A stretch of 64,000 nt of DNA from Adiantum capillus-veneris (Eukaryota > Streptophyta > Polypodiopsida > Polypodiales > Pteridaceae), in the NCBI GenBank assembly GCA_014529385.2, contig CM043958.1:151514793-151578792 (forward strand), read 5' to 3'. The notes under the pieces are model-generated. The model saw only the letters and a list, made by a program, of their open reading frames with translations, was not told the origin of the DNA and searched no databases. The position numbers and the translations under genes were made by a program. Below, piece after piece: positions 55,623-64,000 of the stretch; position 1 is the stretch's first letter; every line of letters starts with the position of its first letter.

Positions 55623-56205
55623 GACGATTGTCTCCGACAGAGACCCCAGATTTATGAGTTTGTTTTGGAAGGCAATTTGGGAGAACATTGGCACGCAGTT
55701 GCAGTTCTCGTCATCGTTCCACTTGCAGACTGACCGGGAATTTGAGATTGCCAATTCAGTGATTTTAGATTTATTGAAGTCTTGTATCCTCGGATCAGAA
55801 GACTCAATGGGAAAAGAACTTACCTTTGGTGGAATTTGCCTATAGTAACACGATACACTCTTCGACGGGGAAGACGCCATGTGAGATTGTTGAAAGTGCT
55901 GCGAAGGTTCCATCCTTCCTGAGCACGAAAGATTAGATATTTGAAGCGGATGAATATTCGCGAGACTTGGATACGGCTTTTGCCAAGGTTCGCGAGACTT
56001 TGCAGAAGTCTCAAGAACGACAGAAAAAGGCAGTGGATCGCCATCGTCGCGACTGGAAATTGAAGGAGGATGATTGGATGCTCTTACTTTTGAGAAGGCA
56101 CGCCTAAGAAAGAAAAAGGGAAAGGAGAGGCTTTTTCCAAAGCTTAGTATGTGATACTACGGACCTTTCCAGATTACTGACAAGATAAATGATGTCTCCT
56201 TCCGA
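55540..56205 (+). pseudogene. N3 integrase core remainder
   Basis: After the deletion the frames give TIVSDRDPRFMSLFWKAIWE, NIGTQLQFSSSFHLQTDREF and EIANSVILDLLKSCI, then FAYSNTIHSSTGKTPCEIVE, DTAFAKVRETLQKSQERQKK and DRHRRDWKLKEDDW. These match the integrase core (second Asp) and C-terminal region. The third catalytic residue block is present only as QTDREFE. Multiple frame changes. Confidence 0.85.
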
Positions 56206-56505
56206 TTGAAACTGCCAAATACTTGGAGGATTCACAATGCATTGCATGTGAGTCTCTTGAAACCTATTAAGGGTGATGTGCCTGATGATGGGGAGCCTGA
56301 TGAGCAACCCAAAGTGGAAGAAAACGAGGAGATCCTTGTTCCTGAACAGATTTTGGCACATAATGATACGAAGAAAGGTAAAGTCCGAAGGCGGTTCTTG
56401 GTTAAGTTCAAGAACTTTCCTGCATTTGATGCGAAGTGGATGGAGGAGGAGGACCTAGCAGATACTCCTCGGATTGTGAAACTCTACCTCGATGTTTTGG
56501 TTTAG
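56206..56505 (+). CDS. N3 integrase tail with chromodomain
   Basis: Open frame: LPNTWRIHNALHVSLLKPIK, an acidic linker (PDDGEPDEQPKVEENEE), then ILVPEQILAHNDTKKGKVRR, RFLVKFKNFPAFDAKWMEEE and DLADTPRIVKLYLDVLV. The second half is a chromodomain (V-E-x-IL…LVK-K…P…A-W…EDL). This defines the family as chromovirus. It ends with TAG; the 3' untranslated region follows. Confidence 0.9.
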   Translation: MKLPNTWRIHNALHVSLLKPIKGDVPDDGEPDEQPKVEENEEILVPEQILAHNDTKKGKVRRRFLVKFKNFPAFDAKWMEEEDLADTPRIVKLYLDVLV

Positions 56506-57110
56506 CATAGTCTACTCCAAACAGAACCCAGAATTCAGCTTGGCCGGAGATCTGCTGCAGTGGGATGCACAAGAGGGGAGTCACTCCACTCCTTTGTCAA
56601 CAGATGCCTCGATTTTGATACTAAAGTCACTGATGTCTCTTTGAGCTTCAGGGATACTGAGAGCTGACAGTATTTTGCTGGATGACTTTATGAAATGGAA
56701 TTCTTGATTATGATACTGATTTGTTCTTGACTTCTTGTGAGTGCATGAACTGATAGCCGAGATGACTGCAGCATTTTGGTCTGATTGATCTAGAATAGAC
56801 ATGGTTGCAATAGGGGTTAGTCAATCGGACATCGATGAGGTCCCGATTGGACCTAGATGTGATTGCTAGCTACATTGCCGATAAATCATGGTCTAAGATC
56901 CGAATGAATGTTGAATGTCATTTGATGTCCTGTGATGGCTGGTGATGTCCTGTGATGTCGTGTGATGTGACTGTCGATTTTGTACATGTGCTAGATGTGT
57001 GTTCCTAGTACGTAGGTACTAACAGGCAATGTCTGCTAAGACGGTTTATGGCTTTTGTCGGTTTTGCAGGCGTAATCGCGGTCGATTACAATGCTTTCAA
57101 GAGGGGGGTA
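56506..57110 (+). other. N3 3' untranslated region and PPT
   Basis: It holds GATGTCCTGTGA-type short tandem repeats near 56.93 kb, a palindrome TAGTACgtagGTACTA at about 57008-57023, a hairpin with arms GTAATCG/CGATTAC at about 57072-57089, and the PPT CAAGAGGGGGGTA at 57098-57110 touching the LTR. Confidence 0.85.
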
Positions 57111-57662
57111 TGTCACAAAGTGATGACGTGGCGGACAACAGAAACCCTAATTTCTGCCAGAAACCCTAAAATTCCTGCAAACCTTAATTTTTGCAAGAAA
57201 CCCTAATTTTCGGAAATCGCGGAGGTGGATTATTAATTTTTTTTCTGTTTTTTTTGAAAATGATGAGCGACGCAAATTTCGCTTTTTCTCTACTTAAATG
57301 AGAAAGAGAGAGAGAATGCTTTTGCTTTCATGTTTTGACTCTCTGTGAGAGAGAGAGCAATTGCTTTTGATTTGAAGCTTTTGGGCATCCCTTGTAACCT
57401 TTAAATTAGTGGTGAGGGCCTCACTTCTCAGGGCATCTGGACGCAGAGTTTGAGAGTGAAACCCTACCGCTCTCTTGTACTTTGATGATTGATTAATACA
57501 AAAAGAAATACCGAAAAGGGCGCCAGTCTTTGGGGCCAATATCTCTAGGCACGGAACTCCGCCGGGCCAGTGCAAATCTATTGTGATCTGTGAATTGTTT
57601 TGAAGTGGTTATTTGGTGCTGTCGCGGTTGATTCTTGACTTGGAGTGTCCAAGTCTGTTACA
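57111..57662 (+). repeat. N3 3' LTR (552 bp)
   Basis: TGTCACAAAG…TGTTACA. Telo-boxes at 57142, 57161 and 57198, with the third of four changed to AAACCTTAA at 57179. It differs from the 5' LTR mainly by a lost 10-bp phrase (GGGCTCTGCTTTT region) and a changed T-rich run. Confidence 0.95.
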
Positions 57663-58430
57663 CCACCTTCCTTAAACTCTCGGACTTTTTTGCTTTTATC
57701 TTCGAGAAAGTCATACTGGTTGGCTTTGTAAAAATTCTTCTTGTTCGCATAAAACTTTCCGTCATCGGAATCTGAGCTGTCTGTAGATGAGTCCTCAGTA
57801 GAACTATCAGTCTGTGGGCAAGATGTAGCCTTCCTTGCCTATTTGTTGCCCTTTCCGAAGCTTTGTTTCTTGCTTCGTTTTTACCTTTTCTGTCTTCTTC
57901 GCTCGAATCCGAGGAGCTAGAAGAACTATCAGAGGAAGAAGAAGAAGAAGAACTGGGTACTCCTTCAAATCGAACACGCTTCTTCTGTTTCTTTGCCTTG
58001 TCAAAAGTCGACCGACGACCCAAATATCCCGGGAAGTCAGTGCCTTTCTTCTGCTTTTTGCCTTTCTTTTGCACGTCCAAAAAGCTGAGCAATCCGTGCA
58101 TCAACCACGTTCTCCAGTTCCTTCTCCGTATATTTTCTTGGAGGCAGAAGGTTTCTTGAGAGCGGGTTTCGGGAGTGGTGTTGTGGTTCTCTGCCACTCC
58201 ATCTGTACCTCTTCCAAAGAGGTCCGGTTCATATATTTTGCGATCTTCGGGTCCTTTGCAAAATTGAGCATCATCTTCGTTGCATCGCCGATCAATTGAC
58301 GACGCGTCATCTCTCTTTTCTCCGCCTGAGTAGGCCAAGGCGGGCCATACTCTCTGCCAGAATCTTCGTTGTGATCCCAGCCCGCATCTCCAGATGCAGA
58401 GGGAGTCAACCGATCCTTGCGTGAAGCCAT
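57663..58430 (-). pseudogene. N2 Gag, N-terminal half
   Basis: Minus-strand ATG at 58430 gives MASRKDRLTPSASGDAGWDH, then EYGPPWPTQAEKREMTRRQL (here CAG is intact where N3 has TAG), NRTSLEEVQMEWQRTTTPLP, a frame change, TDFPGYLGRRSTFDKAKKQK, a serine run and DFLEDKSKKVREFKEGG. It stops at 57663 where N3 is inserted and continues at 51140. Confidence 0.9.
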
Positions 58431-58487
58431 AGGTGCTGCGGAAAAAAAATTCGGGGATCGGATTTCCGTAGAAGAGAAATCGGCCGT

Positions 58488-58499
58488 GCTCTGATACCA
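58488..58499 (-). promoter_or_regulatory. N2 primer-binding site (initiator-Met tRNA)
   Basis: Minus strand TGGTATCAGAGC, exact consensus, one base after the LTR end. Confidence 0.95.
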
Positions 58500-58500
58500 T

Positions 58501-58994
58501 TGTAACAGACTTGGACACTCCAAGTCAAGAATCAATCGCGACAGCACCAAATAACCACTTCAAAACAATTCACAGATCACAATAGATTTGCACTGGCCCG
58601 GCGGAGTTCCGTGCCTAGAGATATTGGCTCAAAGACTGACACCCCTTTCGGTATTTCTTTTTATATTAATCAATCATCAAAGTACAAGAGAGCGGTTAGG
58701 GTTTCACTCTCAAACTCTGCGTCCAGATGCTGTGAGAAGTGAAGCCCTCACCAGTTATTTAAAGATACAAGGGATGCCCAAAAGCAGAGCTCCAAAAGCT
58801 TTTAAAATAAAAAGCATTAGTTCTCTCTCTCTCTTAGAGAGTCTTTTCTCTTTTTAAAAAAAAAAAACAAAATTCGTGTCGCTCATCATTTTCCAATTTT
58901 TTTAAAAAAAATTTAGCCTCCGCGATTTTAAAAAATTAGGGTTTCTGGCAGAAATCAGGGTTTCTGCTGTCCGCCACGTCATCACTTTGTGACA
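58501..58994 (-). repeat. N2 5' LTR (494 bp)
   Basis: TGTAACAGACTTGG… to …CACTTTGTGACA on +. Two telo-boxes remain at its outer edge (TTAGGGTTT and TCAGGGTTT near 58937-58963); it is shorter than the 3' LTR by about 26 bp in this same area. Confidence 0.93.
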
Positions 58995-59760
58995 GGCAAT
59001 CTGAGATTGCAAATTCAGTCGTACTGGATTTATTGAAGTCTTACATTTTGGATCAGGAGACTCAATGGGAAAAGTATTTGCCCTTGGTGGAATTTGCCTA
59101 CAATAACACAATTCACTCTTCGACGAGGAAGGCGCCATTTGAGATTATTGAAGGTGGTCCAAAGGTCCATCCTTCTTAAGCACGAAAGATAAGATTTTTG
59201 AAGCCGACCAGTACACGAGGGACTTGGAGACTGCTTTTGCCAAGGTCCGGGAGGCTTTACCGAAATCTCAGGAAAGACACAAAAAGGCAGCAAATCGACA
59301 TCGTCGCGATTAAAGGAGAATGATTGGGTGCACTTACGTTTTGAGAAGGCACACATGAGAAAGAAAAAGGGAAAGGAGCGCCTTTTTCCAAAGCTTAGCA
59401 TGAGATACTATGGACCTTTCCAGATAACCGAAAAGATAAATGATGTCTGCTTTAGACTGAAGCTGCCCGATACTTGGAGGATTCACAATGCTTTTCATGC
59501 GAGTCTCCTGAAGCCTTGTAAAGGCGATGTGCCCGATGATGAGGAGCCAGATGAGCAACCCGAAGTGGAGGAAAGCAAGGAGATACTCGTTCCAGAACAG
59601 ATATTGGCACATAAAGATAGAAAGATAAAAGGTAAAGCGATAAGACGGTTCTTGGTTAAATTCAAGAACTATCCCGCATTGGATGCGAAGTGGATGGAGG
59701 AGGAGGACCTGACAGATACTTCTTAGATTGTGAACCTTTACCTTGAAGCATTCGGTTTAG
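58995..59760 (+). pseudogene. N1 integrase C-terminal part with chromodomain
   Basis: Directly after the N2 end the frame resumes QSEIANSVVLDLLKSYILDQ, PLVEFAYNNTIHSSTRKAPF, then LETAFAKVREALPKSQERHK, KKGKERLFPKLSMRYYGPFQ, ITEKINDVCFRLKLPDTWRI and HNAFHASLLKPCKGDVPD. The chromodomain EILVPEQILAHKDRKIKGKA, RRFLVKFKNYPALDAKWMEE follows. It ends at 59724-59726 TAG inside TDTS, earlier than N3. It completes the integrase left at 46141. Confidence 0.92.
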
Positions 59761-60341
59761 CATAGTCTACTCCGATAGAACCCCGATTTCAGCTTGGGCG
59801 GAATTCGGTGCAGCAGGCTTGCACAAGAGGGGAGTCACTCTTCTCCTTTGTCAAGAAATTGCCTCGATTTTTGAAAATAGTCACTGATGTCCCTATGGGG
59901 GTTTCAGGGATACTGTGGGCTAACAATATTCTGCTGTAATGACTTTAAGATTTGGAATTCCCGATAATATGATACTGATTTGTACTTGACTTGTTTAAGT
60001 GCAGGAACCGATAAACGAAATGACTACAGCATTTCGGTATGATAAATCTCTATAGACATGATTGCAATAAGGATTAGTTAATTGGGCATTTGAGAGGTCC
60101 CGATTGGATCTAGATGCGATTGCTAAATATGTTGCCGATTAATCATGGTCTGAGATTTGGAATGATTATTGAATGTGATTTGTCATGTGATGTCCTGTGA
60201 TGTGACTATCGATTGGTACATGTGCTAGATATGTTGTTCCTAGTGCGTCGGTACTAACAGTCAGTGTCTGTTAAGACAGTTTATGGCCTCTGTTTTGCAG
60301 GCGTAATTGAGGACGATTACAATGCTTTCAAGAGGGGGGGT
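59761..60341 (+). other. N1 3' untranslated region and PPT
   Basis: Diverged version of the N3 3' region: GATGTCCTGTGATGTGAC, a TAGTGCgtcgGTACTA palindrome, arms GTAATTG/CGATTAC near 60303-60320, and PPT TTTCAAGAGGGGGGG ending at 60340. Confidence 0.8.
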
Positions 60342-60906
60342 TATCTCACAAACTGGTGACGTGGCATGTGCCGCATACATTCCCAGCAGGCAGATAGTCC
60401 TGGAAAAACCGTTGACATGCTCACATGGCATACCGTATGTACTCCTGCAATTTCCGGCGAGTTTTACGCTGACAGGCTGATGTGGCATACTGTACGGACT
60501 GCTGCAATTTACGGAGGTTGCTTTTTCAGCGCTGACTGGTTTTTGGACAGATATAGCAAGGCTTTTGGTCTCATTGCTTTATTTAAGAGCTTTTAAAAGT
60601 TGACAGCTTTTGGGGCTCTGCTTTTGGGCATCTCTTGTAATCTATAAATTAGTGGGCAGGGCCCTCACAACTCAGAGCATCTGGACGCAGAGTCTGAGAG
60701 TGAGAACCCTCCCACTCTCTTGTACTTTGAACTCAGATTAATACAAAAGAAATACCGAAAGGGGGCGCTAGTCTTTGGGGCCAATATCTCTAGGCACGAG
60801 ACTCCGTCGGGCCGTGTTGAATCAAGTGTGAATTGTGAACTATGTTGAAGTGAATCTCTGTTGTGTCATGGTAGAATCTTGACTTGGAGTGTCCAAGTTT
60901 GTTACA
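60342..60906 (+). repeat. N1 3' LTR with clear TATA box
   Basis: Starts TATCTCACAAACTGGTGACG (TG mutated to TA) and ends GACTTGGAGTGTCCAAGTTT…ACA. TATAAATTAG at 60643-60652 is the best core promoter in this family. AATACAAAAGAAATACCG at about 60739 is the likely poly(A)/R region. No telo-box array is left at its 5' edge. The element's 5' LTR is not in place. Confidence 0.9.
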
Positions 60907-61240
60907 GCACCTTGTGAGCCTCTAGCAGGACGTGGGTCACATTTGCATTACCCTCTCTTGCACAGAACAATTATCCCATCATGAACATTTTCTCAAGCAT
61001 AGAACCATGTTTTCCAAAGTACACTTTTTCACTTATTTATTAATAAGTGACTTTTGTTGGAAAAGCAGGTAGAGCAAATTGCCAAGAAACTATACAAGAA
61101 ACCCATTAGGCACTCAGTAGAGGCAGAGGAGGTAGCAGAAGGTGGTGCACCAAGTGTTGCACCTAGTAGGTGGTCTCTCTCTCTCAGCAGTACCCCAACT
61201 ACACTAGAGTTTTTGGAGTAGATTTCAGCCATTAGCATTT
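60907..61240. other. No recognised feature
   Basis: Some 330 bp right of the N1 LTR without gene or repeat that I can name. Confidence 0.5.
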
Positions 61241-61914
61241 TTGCAACAGTACCATCCCTTTAGCCTCGTCGCATCCTCGATTCCATTCCCGGCAGCAGAT
61301 TCTCGCCGGAAAGCCATCCATCGCGACAGATTTCAGTTTTCAACCTTAGCGTTTTTCAGCCTTGACGCCGTCGTCGTCAACACCATTGTCGTCGTCATCG
61401 TCATCGCAGGTCCCGGACTTGACGACGACCCATCGTCGTCATCGTCATAGTCCCATCGTTGTCATCGTCGTCGTCAAAATACAGTTTCCAGTTTTCAGCC
61501 CTTACATCAGTGCCGATTCTCACCCTTACAGATCAGCCAGCGTTTTCAGTTTTCAGCCCTTAGAATAGCAGTCGTCGTCAACATCGTCATCGTCGTCGTC
61601 AACAGAGTACGCGATCGCACCAGATTCCCAGCGATCTCATTTTCAGCCCTAGCGTTTTCAGATTTCAGCCCTAGCCTCGTATCATCGTCGTTGTCACGCC
61701 GACATCGTCGTGTCCGTGACCGTCGCCGTCGTCGTCGTCGTCGACATCATCGTCTTCGACATAGACTAGCAGTACCCATCGTTGACATCATCGTCTTCGA
61801 CATAGACCAGCAGTACCCGTCGTTGTCCTCCCCGTCTTTGACAAACCAACAGTACCCGTCGTCGACATCGTCATCGTTGACATAGACCATCAACACCTCA
61901 TCGTTGACATCATC
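61241..61914. repeat. GTC/GAC-rich low-complexity block with 41-bp minisatellite
   Basis: 61360-61740 is dominated by CGTCGTC/CATCGTC trinucleotides interspersed with TTTTCAGCCCT phrases (four or more copies from 61.34 to 61.67 kb). 61743-61904 is a minisatellite of four units (61743-61783, 61784-61824, 61825-61863, 61864-61904) with consensus parts GACATCATCGTCTTCGACAT and CAGTACCCGTCGTT. Open frames here are by-products of composition. Confidence 0.85.
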
Positions 61915-62200
61915 TGAAACCGGCCCGTAGGGCGGTGGACTTTGGCTTTCACTCAAAACTTTACTTTAAGCTTTAACACACAGAGAAACCTTGTAGAAGG
62001 AACCTGTAACGAGAATTAACACTTCAAAGCGCACACAGCTCTAAAGCTAGAATGCTCCGAGCAGACGCCGACAACTTATAGGCCCCAAAAACGGTCGCCC
62101 CTTTCTGTATTTCTTTATTCCTTTAGAGGGTAAAGTTACAAAAATAGAGTCCTGGGGATCTTAAAAAAAAAAAAAAGAGAAAAAGATCCTTCTATTAGTT
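61915..62200 (-). repeat. Distant LTR fragment
   Basis: GGCCCCAAAAACGGTCGCCC followed by CTTTCTGTATTTCTTTATTCC aligns with GGCCCCAAAGACTG…CCCCTTTCGGTATTTCTTT of the N-family LTRs in minus orientation. A minus-strand AATAAAGAAATACAG is a fitting poly(A) signal. The start TGAAACCGGCCCG at 61914 may be its edge. An A15 run at 62163 ends the similarity. Confidence 0.5.
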
Positions 62201-62229
62201 AATGAAAACGGTCCATAGGGCTACAACCA

Positions 62230-63999
62230 CCTCTGCGAGAGAGGGCTACAACAATCCTGATGGGGAGAGACTCCCAATGAAAAAACAACATATGTACAAT
62301 GAGGCTAAATCAAGAGATGGGAGACATCTGAGCACACCCTGGACCATGGTGAAGAAAGGCCCAGGACGCCAGAGTCGAAGGAAAGCCTCTCTGCGCTCCT
62401 GCATGTGGTCAGAGCTGCCTGGAGTCTCTCGAATTGTCCTCTGAGAGTATGGATCAGCTCTAGCCAAGATCCCGAACAGTCTTTGCTGGTGGTATAGGGC
62501 GAGCCTTGAAGATGCGGAAGCAGTGGGCCCGCCAGATGAACCAGAGTGTTAGGCCGCTAATGAGCTCCCAACACTCCTCTCTCTCACTGCACCACTCCTG
62601 TGGAGTAAGCTCTGTAGCAGACTGGAGTGTAGGTCGATCCCCTTGCATCACTATCATCCTACTGGTGGAGGATAGCTCAAACTGAAGTGCCGGGCCCGTG
62701 AGAGTAGACCAGGCAGTTGCTCCCCATGTGTAATGCCGAGCTGTTGAAAGAGCTGGCATCAGTCGAAGAACATACACACCTGCTATGCCAAAGGACAGTC
62801 CCAAGGACAATGACACTGACTCTCCACAAGATGGTCACAAGCTGCACATGAGACCGAGAGACCACTATGTACAAGCTAGCTCCCAACTGCTGTAGCTTGG
62901 TGTGCAACCAGCCACAAGAACAAAGTGACTCGCCTCGGTTGTCTGGAGTCCCACCACCTCTCCCAAAAAGCTACCAAGAACTCAGCTGTGAGACCCTCCT
63001 CCTGCCAATGAGGTGCTGCAGCAGGACGAGCCTCTCTCTGTGCTGCCAGTATGTGGCGTCCCAGTCGAACAGTGTACTGAAAGAAAGGGACACCTGGGTG
63101 GTCTGCTGAGGAGAAAGGGTCCCTCCAAGCCACTCTCTAGGATCCCACTGTACTCGTGCCAATGGACAACTCTCCCAAACCCACAGTCTCCAGTGGCGAG
63201 TCTCAAGAGCTGCTGGGTCGGGATCTATGACACAAGTCCTCCCATAGATGCCCAGCCTCTACTGCAACTCTGTGTAAACGTCCCTCACCCTGTAGCTCGA
63301 AAAATAAGGAGGATATACTCTTTGAGCAAGCCCGAACTGAGATGAGAACCTCCAATCGCGTGAAGGCTCCATCCATCTGGGCGCTGCTGACTCGAGAGGT
63401 GTGAGCCACTCAACTGGTACTGTCTCTGAGATGTCCTGACACATGCTCTGCACCTCTCTCATGCCTTGTAGAGCTGAATGCTCTGAAGCTCCTCTGACAA
63501 GCCTGAAAAGTGCAACCAATCACCTAAAGAGCGTGCTGGACCCTCTGCCATGGGACCCCAAGAAATATGAGGCCGACTACCAACCAAAGTGGCCTCTCCG
63601 AGTGCTAGCCATGGGGTTCCAAACAAGGGGTTGTCTCAGGTGCTCCTTCGTGCAAGTAGGCTGACGCTGCTCCAGGCCTCTCCGCAGTTGCTCCCAAGAT
63701 CGGAGCAGACTCACAGCGAAGCGGTCCTCCTGTCTCCTGCTCAAGCCAACTCTGCGCATCTCTGTGAAAATCCATCTAGTCGAGGGTCACTAGGGGTCTC
63801 CAGCCTGAGGCACCCTAGCACTAAGCTGCTGAAGCAAGAACTCCTTCCAGGGCTCCTCACCTAGAAGAAGTCCTCTGACAATAAACTTCCCAAGGAGGGC
63901 TCTGCTCTATTGTGCTGGGTCTATGATCCCCAACCCTCCTTGAGAACAAGGAAGAGTGATGACCTGCCATGCCACTTTGGCCCGGGCTATCTGAGTGTC
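62230..63999 (-). pseudogene. Non-LTR retrotransposon (LINE) 3' part: RT end and zinc-binding domain
   Basis: From the right edge the minus strand gives AKVAWQVITLPCSQGGLGI, IDPAQ and GKFIVRGLLLGEEPWKEFLL, the C-terminal RT block of plant LINEs. Next come RQEDRFAVSLLRSWEQLRRG, CTKEHLRQPLVWNP, LARVQWDPREWLGGTL, EFLVAFWERWWDSRQPRR and VTLFLWLVAHQATAVGSWL, matching the zf-RVT region (the usual CxxC cysteines are not clear). The tail has GLTLWFIWRAHCFRIFKARP and ELIHTLRGQFERLQAALTT. LINE proteins nick DNA and reverse-transcribe their RNA at the target. Frameshifts and stops are frequent. No 3' poly(A) is visible on the minus strand. The GC content is clearly higher than in the LTR elements to the left. 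Confidence 0.8.
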
Positions 64000-64000
64000 A

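Larger units (their letters stand above)
51141..57662 (+). mobile_element. N3: complete + strand chromovirus inserted in N2 gag
   Basis: Paired LTRs (562 and 552 bp), PBS and PPT bound a 6.5-kb element. Flanks CCACT (51136-51140) and CCACC (57663-57667) are a 5-bp target duplication with one change; rejoining them restores the N2 gag reading GGTGGCCACTCG as in N3 itself. Order gag, protease, RT, RNase H, integrase, chromodomain identifies a Ty3/gypsy chromovirus. The LTRs are very alike apart from small indels, so it is the youngest insertion. It is nonetheless defective: a stop in gag, frameshifts and an integrase deletion. Confidence 0.95.
46142..58994 (-). mobile_element. N2: minus-strand chromovirus inserted in N1 integrase
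   Basis: LTRs at 46142-46661 and 58501-58994, PBS at 58488-58499 and a PPT at 46662-46672 define a minus-strand element of about 6.3 kb once N3 (51141-57662) is removed. Flanks are GACAA (46137-46141) and GGCAA (58995-58999), and the duplicated copy of the left flank reads GGCAA, so the 5-bp target duplication is GGCAA with one later change. Genes run gag, protease, RT, RNase H, integrase, chromodomain. The integrase has an internal deletion shared with N3. Integration interrupts the N1 motif QTDGQ-SEIANS. Confidence 0.93.

Noticed and set aside
57835-58299. 154-residue + frame opposite N2 gag
   Set aside because: Reverse of the serine-rich gag segment; no independent evidence.
61362-61956. 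Arg/His-rich or Ser-rich frames in the GTC block
   Set aside because: Composition artefact of trinucleotide repeats; no start context or conserved domain.

Overview
The window looks like nuclear DNA of a land plant with a large, repeat-rich genome. The support is plant-type Ty3/gypsy and Ty1/copia retrotransposons, initiator-methionine-tRNA and Asp-tRNA primer sites, plant PPR-gene debris, a Helitron-type helicase remnant, and long (TC)n/(CA)n microsatellites. I cannot fix the species. A seed-free plant such as a fern is a guess only. I see no complete host gene, no rRNA or tRNA gene and no CRISPR. Nearly everything recognisable is mobile-element sequence in various states of decay.

Layout. 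1-7.76 kb: very old gypsy pol and gag/protease pieces on the + strand, with several local tandem duplications. 7.76-18.18 kb: a minus-strand LTR element (called M1) with gag and protease but no visible reverse transcriptase. It has an Asp-tRNA-type primer site, an array of a perfect 22-bp palindrome in its leader, a C-terminal series of W-x-P-K motifs, and a decayed DEAD-box RNA helicase fragment in its probable 3' LTR. 18.18-20.50 kb: a truncated copia element. 20.50-35.42 kb: a gypsy family with 1.6-kb LTRs (three LTR copies), including one LTR flanked by a PPT on one side and a PBS on the other, and a head-to-head junction of a + strand gag with a minus-strand pol. Between these lie PPR fragments, a 553-bp tandem duplication and a ~1-kb foldback palindrome. 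35.4-41.8 kb: mostly unrecognised sequence with a PIF1/Helitron helicase fragment and two spliced exons resembling a TTC39/IML2 gene.

41.8-60.9 kb is a nest of chromoviruses. The outer + strand element (N1) is split in its integrase by a minus-strand element (N2, 46142-58994), itself split in gag by a + strand copy of the same family (N3, 51141-57662). Both insertions have near-perfect 5-bp target duplications. A 1.29-kb tandem duplication copied the N1/N2 junction. N2 and N3 share the same integrase deletion and the same protease lesion, so the family appears to have moved using enzymes supplied by other elements. 60.9-64.0 kb: a GTC-rich low-complexity block with a 41-bp minisatellite, a distant LTR fragment and the 3' part of a minus-strand LINE.

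The most promising candidate for something undescribed is M1. Its six in-frame stops all fit C-to-T changes in CG or CHG contexts, the signature expected of a cytosine-methylated plant element. Second is the evenly spaced telo-box array (AAACCCTAA every 18-19 bp) at the edge of the chromovirus LTRs.
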